Assembly (NCBI RefSeq): GCF_000971335.1
Contig: NZ_JZJL01000010.1
Span: 55,602-119,601 of the forward strand
Reading direction: 5' to 3'
Length of the DNA: 64,000 nt
DNA from: Chromobacterium vaccinii
Lineage (GTDB): Bacteria > Pseudomonadota > Gammaproteobacteria > Burkholderiales > Chromobacteriaceae
Positions 1 through 8,441 of this stretch are shown one piece after another. Under the pieces are notes generated by a model that searched no databases, was not told where the DNA came from, and saw only the letters and a list, made by a program, of their open reading frames with translations. The number at the start of each line of letters is the position of its first letter. The first letter of the stretch is position 1. Both the position numbers and the translations under genes were made by a program.

Positions 1-417
1 GTTCAGGTCCGGCCGGCGCAAGGCCAGCAGCAGCGCCAGCCGGCCGTCGCCGCAGCCTGCCTCGAGCAACGACGCGCCGCCGGCCAGCCGCTCGGCCAGC
101 CTTTCCGCCACCGCGACCGCGGAACGGTAAAGCGGCACCCGTTCCACCAGCGCGTTGCGCCCCAGCGCCAGCGTCAGCAGCAACGCCGCCAGATACCAAC
201 CCGGCGCGACGCCCGCCTGGCTGGCCAGAGCCACCGCAGGCACAAACAATCCATGCGCGAGGCGCTGCCAGCCCGGCAAGCGCAAGGCGACGGCGCACAA
301 GCCCGCCAACAGCCCCTGCAGCGCGGCCCAAGGCAATAAATGCAAAGCCGGCGCGATGAAAATCCAGGCGCCGACGCAGGCGAGCAACTGAAGCAGCGGA
401 TGGCGCAGCCGCCTCAT
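1..417 (-). CDS. Membrane-anchored SAM-dependent methyltransferase (partial)
   Basis: The first 139 codons of a minus-strand gene whose 3' part lies beyond the left edge. The N-terminal ~75 residues are strongly hydrophobic, probably two or three membrane segments. They are followed by a class I methyltransferase motif I, LLEAGCGDGRLALLL, at about residues 116-130, where the glycine-rich loop binds S-adenosylmethionine. The start ATG lies four bases after the motB stop, so it is probably translated with motAB. The substrate cannot be inferred because the rest of the domain is missing. The link to motility genes is positional only. Confidence 0.7.
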   Translation of the reverse strand, partial: MRRLRHPLLQLLACVGAWIFIAPALHLLPWAALQGLLAGLCAVALRLPGWQRLAHGLFVPAVALASQAGVAPGWYLAALLLTLALGRNALVERVPLYRSAVAVAERLAERLAGGASLLEAGCGDGRLALLLALRRPDLN

Positions 418-421
418 GCGC

Positions 422-1339
422 TCAGGGCTCGTTCGGCTGCGGAGCCGCTTCGCCGCCTTGCTGCGGCCCGCCTATCACTTCCTGGTTCATCTGCGGCTTG
501 AAGCCGTCGTTGAGTATCGACGACTCGGCGTCCTTGTTCAGCACCACGATGGTGATGCGGCGGTTCTCCGGGCTGAATACATCGCTCTTGATCAGCGGAT
601 TGGCTGACGACAAGCCCACCACGCGCAGGATCTTGTTCTCGGAGAGGCCGCCGGCCACCAGCTCGCGGCGGGCGGTGTTGGCCCGGTCGGCCGACAGCTC
701 CCAGTTGCTGTAGCCGCCTTGTCCGCCTGCGAAAGGCTTGGCGTCGGTATGGCCGGAAATGCTGATCCTGTTGGGTAGCTGATTCAGCTCCGAAGCCAGC
801 TGCTGCAGCAGCACCCGGGTATGCGGCAGCATGCGGGAACTGCCGGAATCGAACATCGGCCGGTTCTGCTCGTCGACGATCTGGATCTTCAGCCCTTCCG
901 GCGTCATTTCCAGCTTCAGCTGATTCTTGTACTGCTTGAACAGATCGCTCTGGTCTATGGTCTGCTGGATTTTCTGCTGCAGCTGGTTCAGGCTGGCCTG
1001 CTCCTTCTGCTTCTGCATGATTTCTTCCTGCTTGGAGCCGGCCTTGTTGACCTGGCCGGCCTGCTTGGTCAGATCGTTGCCGCCGCCCTTGACCACCGAG
1101 GTGGCGTCGCCCGCGCCCGCGCCGCCGGACATGGCGACTTTCAGCGGCGTCTTGAAGTATTCGGAAATGCCGCTCAAAGTGCCTTGCGACGCGGACCCCA
1201 GCAGCCACATCAACAGGAAGAACGCCATCATCGCCGTCACGAAGTCGGCATAGGCGATTTTCCAGGCGCCGCCGTGATGGCCGTGCCCCCCCTTCTTGAT
1301 TTTCTTGACGATTATCGGTCGTTGCGATTCATCGGCCAT
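422..1339 (-). CDS. motB: Flagellar motor stator protein MotB
   Basis: 305 residues. A basic N-terminus is followed by a single transmembrane helix at about residues 28-48 that carries the proton-binding aspartate D32 in the context YADFVTAMMAFF, the same number as in E. coli MotB. A plug/linker follows, then a C-terminal OmpA-like peptidoglycan-binding domain at about 150-265 containing SGHTDAKP. MotB anchors the stator to the cell wall and forms the ion channel with MotA. It starts 18 bp after motA, the usual motAB operon. This stator is far from the flagellar cluster at 30-52 kb and probably serves the main flagellum. Confidence 0.97.
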   Translation of the reverse strand: MADESQRPIIVKKIKKGGHGHHGGAWKIAYADFVTAMMAFFLLMWLLGSASQGTLSGISEYFKTPLKVAMSGGAGAGDATSVVKGGGNDLTKQAGQVNKAGSKQEEIMQKQKEQASLNQLQQKIQQTIDQSDLFKQYKNQLKLEMTPEGLKIQIVDEQNRPMFDSGSSRMLPHTRVLLQQLASELNQLPNRISISGHTDAKPFAGGQGGYSNWELSADRANTARRELVAGGLSENKILRVVGLSSANPLIKSDVFSPENRRITIVVLNKDAESSILNDGFKPQMNQEVIGGPQQGGEAAPQPNEP

Positions 1340-1357
1340 TTCTGTCCCCTGCCCGGC

Positions 1358-2212
1358 TTATTTCTTCTGCTTGACGTGATCTTCCAGTTCCTTGAACGAC
1401 GGGCGGTCCATCGAGGACAGCGCCTTGCGGCCGAACTCCACCGCCACCTGCGGCGCGTAGCCGTTCAGGCTGGCCAGCAGCGTCACCTTGATCGTCTGGT
1501 AGACGCGGGTGCCTTCGGCCAGCTTGTGCTCCAGGATGGTGCCCAGCGGACCGACGAAGCCGTAGGCGAGCAAAATACCGAGGAAGGTGCCCACCAGCGC
1601 GTGCGCGATCAGCATGCCTAGTTCGGACGGCGGCGCGCCCACCGATTCCATCGTGTGGACCACGCCCATCACCGCGGCCACGATACCGAAAGCCGGCAGG
1701 CCATCGGCCAGTCCCTTGACCGCCGACACAGGCACCTCGCCCTCGTGGTGGTGGGTTTCAATCTCGACGTCCATCAGGTTCTCGATTTCGAAGGCGTTGA
1801 GGTTGCCACCGACCATCAGCCGCAGGTAGTCGCAAATGAACTCGACCACATGATGGTCATGCATGATGGTGGGATACTTGGAGAAAACCGGGCTGGATTC
1901 GGGATTTTCAACGTCGGCTTCGATCGACATCAGGCCTTCCTTGCGCACCTTGGTCAGTATCTCGAACAGCAGGGAAAACAGATCCATGTAGAAGGCCTTG
2001 CCATAGGAACTGCCCTTGAACACGGTGGGAAGCGCCTTGGTGGTGGCCTTCAGCGGCGCGCCGCCATTGGCGACGATGAAAGCGCCGATGGCCGCGCCGG
2101 CGATCATCACGACCTCCAGCGGTTGCATCAGCGCGGCGACATGGCCCCCCGCGGCGATGAAGCCCCCAAGCACCGAGCCCAGAATGATGAGATACCCGAT
2201 TGCGACGAACAT
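1358..2212 (-). CDS. motA: Flagellar motor stator protein MotA
   Basis: 284 residues, the normal MotA length. Four membrane segments are visible at about 1-25, 32-55, 170-195 and 203-225. A large cytoplasmic loop carries the charged stretch TKVRKEGLMSIE, corresponding to the region that contacts FliG in the E. coli motor. The protein conducts ions with MotB and pushes the rotor. It is the first gene of motA-motB-methyltransferase. The upstream stretch holds a TATAAT hexamer on the minus strand but I could not pair it with a convincing -35 element. Confidence 0.97.
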   Translation of the reverse strand: MFVAIGYLIILGSVLGGFIAAGGHVAALMQPLEVVMIAGAAIGAFIVANGGAPLKATTKALPTVFKGSSYGKAFYMDLFSLLFEILTKVRKEGLMSIEADVENPESSPVFSKYPTIMHDHHVVEFICDYLRLMVGGNLNAFEIENLMDVEIETHHHEGEVPVSAVKGLADGLPAFGIVAAVMGVVHTMESVGAPPSELGMLIAHALVGTFLGILLAYGFVGPLGTILEHKLAEGTRVYQTIKVTLLASLNGYAPQVAVEFGRKALSSMDRPSFKELEDHVKQKK

Positions 2213-2291
2213 GCGCCAAGTCCTGTATTTGTTTTATTGCCTCATGCCGTTATTTGTATTACAGCATGCCTTTTTGCAATTCATTATAGAA

Positions 2292-2329
2292 ATAATAGAA
2301 AAAGCGGGTGGAATTGTATCAACCCGCTT
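2292..2329 (-). terminator. Second terminator-like hairpin
   Basis: An AAGCGGGT/ACCCGCTT inverted repeat (2302-2309 with 2322-2329) is followed on the minus strand by a T-rich run. It lies directly after the stronger terminator at 2340-2366, giving a tandem arrangement. Confidence 0.6.
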
Positions 2330-2339
2330 CATTCCCTGC

Positions 2340-2366
2340 AAAAAAGGCGGGGGCGAGGCCGCCCCC
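2340..2366 (-). terminator. Intrinsic terminator after the omega-transaminase gene
   Basis: On the minus strand a GGGGGC/GCCCCC stem with a six-base loop is followed by GCC and six T residues. It lies just downstream of the stop at 2385, so it should end the puuA-transaminase transcript before motA. Confidence 0.8.
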
Positions 2367-2384
2367 ACACCAGCATAGCCGGCG

Positions 2385-3764
2385 CTAGGCCAGTCCGCGC
2401 GCCTTCAGCGCCTGCTCGAACTCGGCCAGGCAACGCGCCGCCACCCCCAGCATTTCATCCACTTCGGTTCGCGTCATCACCAGCGGCGGCGAACATACGA
2501 TATGGTCGCCGCAAGCGCGCATGATCAGGTTGTTGCGGAAGAAGATGTCGCGGCACAGCGTGCCGACCTCGCCGAAATCGGGGAACAGCTCGCGCTTCGC
2601 CTTGTTCTTCACCAGCGTGAATGCCTGGATCAGCCCGACGCCGCGCACGTCGTCCACGTGCTCGAACTGGCTGAAGGTTTCGCGCCAGCGCTGCTGCATG
2701 TAAGGGCCGATGTCGTCCTTGACGCGCTGGACGATGCCCTCGTCGCGCAGCGCCATCACATTGGCGTGCGCCACCGCGGCGCAGACCGGATGGCCGGAAT
2801 AGGTGAAGCCGTGGTTGAAGTCGCCGCCGGCGATCAGGCCTTCCGCCACGCGCTTGCCGACGAAGACCGCGCCGATCGGCAAGTAGCCCGATGACAAGCC
2901 CTTGGCCGCGGTGAACAGGTCGGGCTGGAAGCCGAAATGCTGATGGCCGAACCATTCGCCGGTACGGCCGAAACCGCAGATCACTTCGTCCGCCACAATC
3001 AACACATCGTGCTTGCGGCAGATGCGCTCGATTTCCGGCCAGTAGGTGGCTGGCGGAATGATCACCCCGCCGGCGCCCTGGATGGGTTCGGCGACGAAAG
3101 CGGCCACCTTGTCGGCGCCGATCTCCTGGATCTTCTCGTCCAGCCAGCGCGCGGCCACCACGCCGAATTCGTCCGGCGTCATGTCCTTGCCGTGCTTGTA
3201 CCACCACGGCTGCTCGATATGGGCCATGCCCGGAATCGGCAGATCGCCCTGCTCATGCATGTACTTCATGCCGCCCAGGCTGGCGCCGCCGATGGTGGAG
3301 CCGTGATAGCCGTTCCAGCGGCCGATCAGCGTCTTCTTCTCCGGCTTGCCCTGCACGTCCCAGTAGCGGCGCACCATGCGGATCATGGTGTCCACCGACT
3401 CGGAGCCGGAGTTGGTGTAAAACACGTGGTCGAAGCCGGCCGGCGTCACTTCGGCCAGCAGGCTGGACAGCTCGACCACCGCCGGATGGGTGGTCTTGAA
3501 AAAGGTGTTGTAGAACGGCAGCTCTTCCATCTGGCGGCGCGCCACCTCGGCGAAATCCTTGCGGCCGTAGCCGACGTTCACGCACCACAGGCCGGCCATG
3601 CCGTCGATGATCTTGTTGCCGTCCGAATCCCACAGATAGACGCCTTCTCCGCGCGTCATCACGCGCGCGCCCGCCTGGTTCAGCGATGCGGTATCGGTAA
3701 ACGGATGCAGGTGATGGGCGGCATCCAGTTCGCGCCATTGGCTGGTCGTACGTTGCTTCTGCAT
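2385..3764 (-). CDS. spuC: Omega-transaminase / putrescine-pyruvate aminotransferase (CV2025 orthologue)
   Basis: 459 residues, a class III fold-type I PLP-dependent aminotransferase. It matches the C. violaceum omega-transaminase CV2025 from memory in length and nearly all residues. W60 (substrate pocket), D259 and the PLP lysine K288 (in AAKGLSSGYLP) fall at the same numbers as in that enzyme. The family transfers an amino group from diamines or omega-amino acids to pyruvate. The start is supported by GGAAGGAAG four bases upstream. Its place behind puuA and close to ald, puuD, puuC and puuR indicates a native role in putrescine or related diamine degradation. The symbol spuC is by analogy with Pseudomonas. 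Confidence 0.93.
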   Translation of the reverse strand: MQKQRTTSQWRELDAAHHLHPFTDTASLNQAGARVMTRGEGVYLWDSDGNKIIDGMAGLWCVNVGYGRKDFAEVARRQMEELPFYNTFFKTTHPAVVELSSLLAEVTPAGFDHVFYTNSGSESVDTMIRMVRRYWDVQGKPEKKTLIGRWNGYHGSTIGGASLGGMKYMHEQGDLPIPGMAHIEQPWWYKHGKDMTPDEFGVVAARWLDEKIQEIGADKVAAFVAEPIQGAGGVIIPPATYWPEIERICRKHDVLIVADEVICGFGRTGEWFGHQHFGFQPDLFTAAKGLSSGYLPIGAVFVGKRVAEGLIAGGDFNHGFTYSGHPVCAAVAHANVMALRDEGIVQRVKDDIGPYMQQRWRETFSQFEHVDDVRGVGLIQAFTLVKNKAKRELFPDFGEVGTLCRDIFFRNNLIMRACGDHIVCSPPLVMTRTEVDEMLGVAARCLAEFEQALKARGLA

Positions 3765-3786
3765 AACACTTCCTTCCAGTTTTCTC

Positions 3787-3815
3787 CGACGGGGCGGGCC
3801 CTTGCCCGCCCCTCC
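3787..3815. other. Strong GC hairpin between puuA and the transaminase gene
   Basis: GGGGCGGGC pairs with GCCCGCCCC around a very short loop. It is not followed by a T run on either strand, so it is more likely an mRNA-stabilising or attenuating hairpin between two co-transcribed genes than a full terminator. Confidence 0.4.
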
Positions 3816-3889
3816 TGCGCCTGCGGCGTCGTTCTATTCGTTTGTCCTGTCTGTTCCGCGATTCTAACCTTGCGCGGATGATCCGCGCA

Positions 3890-5224
3890 TCACACGTGCA
3901 GCAGCAGGAACTTGCGCTCCCAGGGACTGATCACGCGGAAATACTCGGCGAACTCCTTTTCCTTCATCGCCACGTACATCTTGACGAAGCGAGGCCCCAG
4001 CACTTCGGCGATCTCGCTGCAGCCGGCCAGCTGCAGCAGCGACTCTTCCGAGCTGTTGGGGAACTGGTAAGGCAGCTCGTAGGCGTCGGTTTGCCTGGGC
4101 TCGGCCGGCCGCAGCTTGTTCACCATGCCCAGGTAGCCGCAGGCCAGCGTGGCGGCGATGGCGATGTAAGGATTGACGTCCACGCCCGGCACCCGGTTTT
4201 CGATGCGGCGCGCGGCCGGCGACGAGTGCGGGATGCGCAGACCCACGGTGCGGTTGTCGTAACCCCATTCGACATTGGTCGGCGCCGCGGTGTAGCGAGA
4301 CAAACGACGGAATGAGTTCACGTAGGGGGCGAACAGCGGCATGGTCTGAGGCACGTATTTCTGCAGGCCGGCGATGAAGTGGAAGAAGATGTCGGACGGG
4401 CTGCCGTCCTCATTGGTGAACACGTTGCGGCCGGTATTCTTATCCACCAGGCTCTGGTGGATGTGCATGGCGCTGCCCGGCTCGTTCTCCATCGGCTTGG
4501 CCATGAAGGTGGCATACATATTGTGGCGGAACGCGGCCTCGCGCACGGTGCGCTTGAACAGGAAAACCTGGTCGGCCAGGTCCAGCGGGTTGCCGTGCAG
4601 GAAGTTGATTTCCATCTGCGCGGTGCCGATCTCATGGATCAGCGTGTCCACTTCCAGATTCTGCGCGTGGCAATAGTCGTAGATGTCCTCGAACAGCGGG
4701 TCGAACTCGTTGACCGCGTCGATCGAATAGGAGCGGCGGCCGAATTCCGCCCGGCCGGTGCGGCCGATCGGCGCGGCCAGCGGGATGTCGGGGTCGGGAT
4801 TCGGCGACAACAGGTAGAACTCCATCTCCGGCGCCAGCACCGGCTCCAGACCCATCTCGTCGAACAGGCCCAGCACGCGCTTGAGGACGTTGCGCGGCGC
4901 CACGTCCACCGGGCTGCCGTCGGCGCGGCAGCAGTCGTAGATCAGCTGGGCTGTCGGGTCCACCGCCCACGGCACGTAGCGCAGCGTGTTCGGATCGGGC
5001 TCCAGCACCATGTCGGGGTCGGTCAGGTCCAGCAGGCTGTCGTCGGGATAGTCGCCGGTCACGGTCTGGATCAGCACCGCCTCGGGCAGGCGCATTTCCG
5101 GATCGGAAACGAACTTGTCCTTGGGCACGATCTTTCCACGGGCGATGCCGGTCATGTCCGGCACGATGCATTCCACTTCGGTGATGCGGTGCTCTCGCAA
5201 CCACTCGTTGATCTGGTGATTCAT
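3890..5224 (-). CDS. puuA: Gamma-glutamylputrescine synthetase (glutamine synthetase family)
   Basis: 444 residues from the preferred start at 5224, which has AGAGGAAG seven bases upstream; a start at 5296 is possible but lacks this. A glutamine synthetase beta-grasp N-terminus is followed by the catalytic barrel, with EMEF near the first metal-binding glutamate and the AMHIHQSL and NSFRR motifs of the family. PuuA ligates glutamate to putrescine using ATP, the first step of the gamma-glutamyl route. Clustering with puuD, puuC, a PuuR-like regulator and an aminotransferase supports this over a true glutamine synthetase, as does the divergent substrate region. Exact polyamine substrate is inferred. 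Confidence 0.88.
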   Translation of the reverse strand: MNHQINEWLREHRITEVECIVPDMTGIARGKIVPKDKFVSDPEMRLPEAVLIQTVTGDYPDDSLLDLTDPDMVLEPDPNTLRYVPWAVDPTAQLIYDCCRADGSPVDVAPRNVLKRVLGLFDEMGLEPVLAPEMEFYLLSPNPDPDIPLAAPIGRTGRAEFGRRSYSIDAVNEFDPLFEDIYDYCHAQNLEVDTLIHEIGTAQMEINFLHGNPLDLADQVFLFKRTVREAAFRHNMYATFMAKPMENEPGSAMHIHQSLVDKNTGRNVFTNEDGSPSDIFFHFIAGLQKYVPQTMPLFAPYVNSFRRLSRYTAAPTNVEWGYDNRTVGLRIPHSSPAARRIENRVPGVDVNPYIAIAATLACGYLGMVNKLRPAEPRQTDAYELPYQFPNSSEESLLQLAGCSEIAEVLGPRFVKMYVAMKEKEFAEYFRVISPWERKFLLLHV

Positions 5225-5336
5225 AACGCTTCCTCTATGGTCTCCCCGGCCGCTGGGCTGCGGCTCTGGATCGGGAGGTGCTACTTTATGAGTCATCGAG
5301 ACTCGCGCCGGGTTCCTCGTCCGGCGCGCATGGGAT

Positions 5337-6092
5337 TCATCCCTTGCGGCTTTCCCTCCTCATCCGGCAAGCCTCGCCGAAGGCATGGAAGATGGCCAGG
5401 GACAACGGATTGTCCCAATACAGCCATTCCGGGTGCCATTGCACGGCGAAGGCGAAGCCCTTGGAGTTGCGGACGCGGTAAGCCTCCACCAAGCCGTCCT
5501 CGGCATGCGCCTCGGCGATCAGGCTGGGCGCCAGCCGCTTGATGCCCTGCTGGTGCAACGAATTGACCATCGCCTCGCGCGCGCCGGACCATTCCGCCAG
5601 CAAGCCGCCTTCGACGAAGTCCACCCGATGCGCCGGCGCGTACATCGCGGCGATGTCGTCGCCCTCCACCTCGCGGTGGTCGCGCAGGCCCGGCTCTTCC
5701 TGCACGTGCTGGTGCAGCTCGCCGCCCAGCGCGACATTGATCTCCTGGAAGCCGCGGCAGATGCCCAGCAGCGGCACGCCCTCCTCCAGCGCCAGGCGGA
5801 TCAGCGGCAGCGTGGTGGCGTCGCGCCGGGGGTCGTGCAGCGTGCCGGTGCGGCTGGTCGGCCCGCCGTAATGGCGCGGCTCCACATTGGACGGCGAGCC
5901 CGGCAGCAGCACGCCGTCCAGCGTCGCCAGCGTGGCGCGCAGCAGCGCGTCGTCGCCCAGCGACGGAATCAACACCGGCAGGCCGCCCGCCCCGCCGGCC
6001 GCGGCGGCGATGTATTTGTCGCCCACCGCGTGAAACGGCAACAGACCGATCATTTTCAGATCACACGGGATGCCTATCATTGCTTGCGACAT
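5337..6092 (-). CDS. puuD: Gamma-glutamyl-gamma-aminobutyrate hydrolase
   Basis: 251 residues, class I glutamine amidotransferase-like peptidase C26. The nucleophile cysteine is in PLLGICRGFQEINVALGG and the catalytic histidine in FAVQWHPEW, with glutamate following. The enzyme releases GABA and glutamate from gamma-glutamyl-GABA, the last step of the Puu pathway. The start at 6092 (MSQAMIG) is chosen because AGGAG lies 11 bases upstream and it falls 17 bases after the ald stop; the longer frame would overlap ald by about 90 bases. It is followed by a 112-bp gap before puuA. Confidence 0.9.
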   Translation of the reverse strand: MSQAMIGIPCDLKMIGLLPFHAVGDKYIAAAAGGAGGLPVLIPSLGDDALLRATLATLDGVLLPGSPSNVEPRHYGGPTSRTGTLHDPRRDATTLPLIRLALEEGVPLLGICRGFQEINVALGGELHQHVQEEPGLRDHREVEGDDIAAMYAPAHRVDFVEGGLLAEWSGAREAMVNSLHQQGIKRLAPSLIAEAHAEDGLVEAYRVRNSKGFAFAVQWHPEWLYWDNPLSLAIFHAFGEACRMRRESRKG

Positions 6093-6109
6093 GGCTTGCT
6101 GCGCTCCTA

Positions 6110-7234
6110 TCAGCTTGCGGCCTTGATGGCCTCTATCGGATCGACGTAAGCGTGGCCCAGGTCCCGCGCCACCGCCTGGTAAGTCACTCGCCCGCGGCAA
6201 ACGTTGAGGCCGTTGCGCAGGTGGGCGTTGTCCAGCAGCGCCTGGCGCCAGCCTTTGTTGGCCAACTCCAGCGTGTACGGCAGCGTGGCGTTGGTCAACG
6301 CCTGGGTGGAGGTGCGGGCGACTCCGCCCGGCATATTGGCCACGCAGTAGTGGACGATGCCGTCCACGGTGTAGATCGGGTCCTGATGGGTGGTGGCCCG
6401 GCTGGTCTCGAAACAGCCGCCCTGGTCTATCGCCACGTCCACCAGCACCGCGCCCGGCTTCATTGTCTTCAGCATCGCGCGCGTCACCAGCTTGGGCGCG
6501 GCCGCGCCGGGAATCAGCACCGCGCCGATCACCAGATCGGCGTCGCGGATGCTGTCGTCGATGTTGGCGCCGTTGGACATCAGGGTCTTGATCCGGCCGC
6601 CGAACACCATGTCTATCTCTTTGAGCCGGGCCAGCGATTTATCGAGGATGGCGACGTCGGCGCCTGCGCCCATCGCCATCCGCGCGGCATTCAGCCCCAC
6701 CACGCCGCCGCCTATCACCACCACCTTGGCCGGCGCCACGCCGGGCACGCCGCCCAGCAGCACGCCGCGGCCGCCCTGCGCCTTTTCCAGCGCGTGCGCG
6801 CCGGCCTGGATCGCCATCCGGCCGGCCACTTCGGACATCGGCGCCAAGAGCGGCAGGCCGCCGCGCTCGTCGGTGACGGTTTCGTAGGCGATGGCCACCG
6901 AGTCGGACTCGATCAGCAGCTTGGTCTGCTCCGGGTCCGGCGCCAGGTGCAGGTAAGTGAAAAGAATCTGGCCCGGGCGCAGCATCCGGCACTCCACCGG
7001 CTGCGGTTCCTTGACCTTGACGATCATGTCGGCGCGCTCGAACACCTCTTCCGCATTGGAGGCGATGGACGCGCCGGCCTGGATGTATTGCTCGTCGGTA
7101 AAGCCGATCGCGAGACCCGCGTGGGTCTGCACCAGTACCTTGTGCCCGTTCGCCACCAGCTCGCGGACACCGGACGGGGTCAGACCCACGCGGTACTCAT
7201 GGTTTTTGATTTCCTTCGGAACGCCGATCAACAT
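6110..7234 (-). CDS. ald: Alanine dehydrogenase
   Basis: 374 residues from the start at 7234 ([10 protein letters not shown]), which has GGAG seven bases upstream. It begins with the family's [16 protein letters not shown] signature. The Rossmann glycine motif [17 protein letters not shown] and the conserved [19 protein letters not shown] follow. The NAD-dependent enzyme interconverts L-alanine and pyruvate plus ammonia. Here it would regenerate the pyruvate acceptor consumed by the neighbouring omega-transaminase, turning alanine back to pyruvate. It is the first gene of a minus-strand operon with puuD and is divergent from the PuuR-like regulator. Confidence 0.95.
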   Translation of the reverse strand: MLIGVPKEIKNHEYRVGLTPSGVRELVANGHKVLVQTHAGLAIGFTDEQYIQAGASIASNAEEVFERADMIVKVKEPQPVECRMLRPGQILFTYLHLAPDPEQTKLLIESDSVAIAYETVTDERGGLPLLAPMSEVAGRMAIQAGAHALEKAQGGRGVLLGGVPGVAPAKVVVIGGGVVGLNAARMAMGAGADVAILDKSLARLKEIDMVFGGRIKTLMSNGANIDDSIRDADLVIGAVLIPGAAAPKLVTRAMLKTMKPGAVLVDVAIDQGGCFETSRATTHQDPIYTVDGIVHYCVANMPGGVARTSTQALTNATLPYTLELANKGWRQALLDNAHLRNGLNVCRGRVTYQAVARDLGHAYVDPIEAIKAAS

Positions 7235-7446
7235 AGTCGTCTCCAACTGGTTTTTGCCCTGCACAGGCAGACAAACGCCGTTTAAGAAAATTCACATCGC
7301 GCTTGCCCTTTCAACTTGATTCTGACTATAAAATCTGGCCGTTGCAAAGATATTCGATTTTGCGACGCAGCAAGCACATTTGCCTTCTATCGCGCTACAA
7401 TGCCGCAGTTGTCTAAAATTATTAACATACTGATGGAGCAGGAAGA
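7235..7446. promoter_or_regulatory. Divergent intergenic region between ald and the PuuR-like gene
   Basis: A 212-bp stretch with several AT-rich segments between divergent genes. It must carry both promoters and probably the regulator's operator. A TACAAT hexamer lies at about 7396 on the plus strand and TATAGT at about 7326 on the minus strand, but I could not assign matching -35 elements or a clear palindrome. Confidence 0.4.
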
Positions 7447-7992
7447 ATGGACGTCGGCGCACGCTTGAGAATGGTCAGAACGCGGTTCGGATTGTCGCAA
7501 AGAGAGCTGGCCAAACGCGCGGGCGTCACCAACGGCACCATCTCTCTGATCGAGCAGAACCGGGTAAGCCCTTCGGTCAGTTCCCTCAAGAAGGTGCTGG
7601 AAGGATTGCCGATAACCCTGGCAGAATTCTTCACTTTCGACGCCGAGCCGGCGCAGCCGCGCGTGTTCTACCAGGCGGACGAGTTGCCCAACCTCGGCAA
7701 CGAGGACATCAATCTGATGCTGGTGGGCACCGCGCACGACAAGCGCGACATCGCCATCCTGCGCGAGCGCTACGTGCCCGGCGCCGACACAGGCCCGGAC
7801 ATGCTGGTGCACGAGGGCCAGGAGGGCGGCGTGATCATCCGCGGCAGCATAGAGGTGACGGTGGGCAACGACAGCCGGGTGCTGGGCCCGGGCGACGCCT
7901 ACTACTTCGACAGCAAGCTGCCGCACCGCTTCCGCAATGTCGGCGACGACATCTGCGAGGTGGTGAGCGCCAGCTCGCCGCCCACATTCTAA
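7447..7992 (+). CDS. puuR: XRE-family regulator with cupin domain (PuuR-like)
   Basis: 181 residues. An N-terminal helix-turn-helix at about 5-60 (LSQRELAKRAGVTNGTISLIE) is joined to a C-terminal cupin sensor domain at about 105-178 (GDAYYFDSKLPHRFRN). This architecture is that of PuuR, which represses the putrescine utilisation genes until putrescine binds. The gene is divergent from ald-puuD-puuA-transaminase and upstream of puuC, consistent with control of both arms. GGAGCAGGAAG precedes the start. The ligand is inferred from context. Confidence 0.88.
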   Translation: MDVGARLRMVRTRFGLSQRELAKRAGVTNGTISLIEQNRVSPSVSSLKKVLEGLPITLAEFFTFDAEPAQPRVFYQADELPNLGNEDINLMLVGTAHDKRDIAILRERYVPGADTGPDMLVHEGQEGGVIIRGSIEVTVGNDSRVLGPGDAYYFDSKLPHRFRNVGDDICEVVSASSPPTF

Positions 7993-8004
7993 GAGGGAAA
8001 CATT

Positions 8005-8397
8005 TTGAAGCTGGCTTACACCATTATTTACGTGCCGGATGTGCCGGCTTCGCTGCGCTTCTTCGAATCCGCCTTCGGCTTCAAGCGCAAATTCCTGCAC
8101 GAATCCGAAACCTACGGCGAGCTGGACACCGGCGAGACCACGCTGTCCTTCGCCCACCATGAGCTGGCCGCCGGCAACCTGCCCGACGGTCACGTCCGCG
8201 CCGACGAGTCCGCCAGGCCGCTGGGCATGGAGATCGGCCTGGTCACCGGCGACGTGGAAGCCGCCCATGCGAAAGCGCTGGCTCACGGCGCGGCCGAGCT
8301 GTCGCCGCCGAAGACAAAACCCTGGGGACAGACCGTGTCCTACGTGCGCGCGCCCGACGGCGCGCTGATCGAACTTTGCAGTCCCGTTTCAGCCTGA
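8005..8397 (+). CDS. VOC-superfamily (glyoxalase-like) protein
   Basis: 130 residues, a single glyoxalase/bleomycin-resistance/dioxygenase-like domain with the two beta-alpha-beta-beta-beta modules and the typical ending YVRAPDGALIELCSP. The start is TTG, with GAGGG seven bases upstream, 12 bp after the regulator gene. It sits between puuR and puuC, so it is probably co-transcribed. A role in removing a reactive aldehyde by-product is possible but no substrate is indicated. Confidence 0.82.
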   Translation: MKLAYTIIYVPDVPASLRFFESAFGFKRKFLHESETYGELDTGETTLSFAHHELAAGNLPDGHVRADESARPLGMEIGLVTGDVEAAHAKALAHGAAELSPPKTKPWGQTVSYVRAPDGALIELCSPVSA

Positions 8398-8441
8398 AAG
8401 CTTAATTCCGCTCAACAACATCACTCGACGAGGAGAGCAGC

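Noticed and set aside
422..2212. motAB as the stator of the 30-52 kb flagellar cluster
   Set aside because: It lies about 28 kb away from the cluster's nearer end with many unrelated genes between, and has its own operon. It more likely belongs to the main flagellum, though sharing cannot be excluded.
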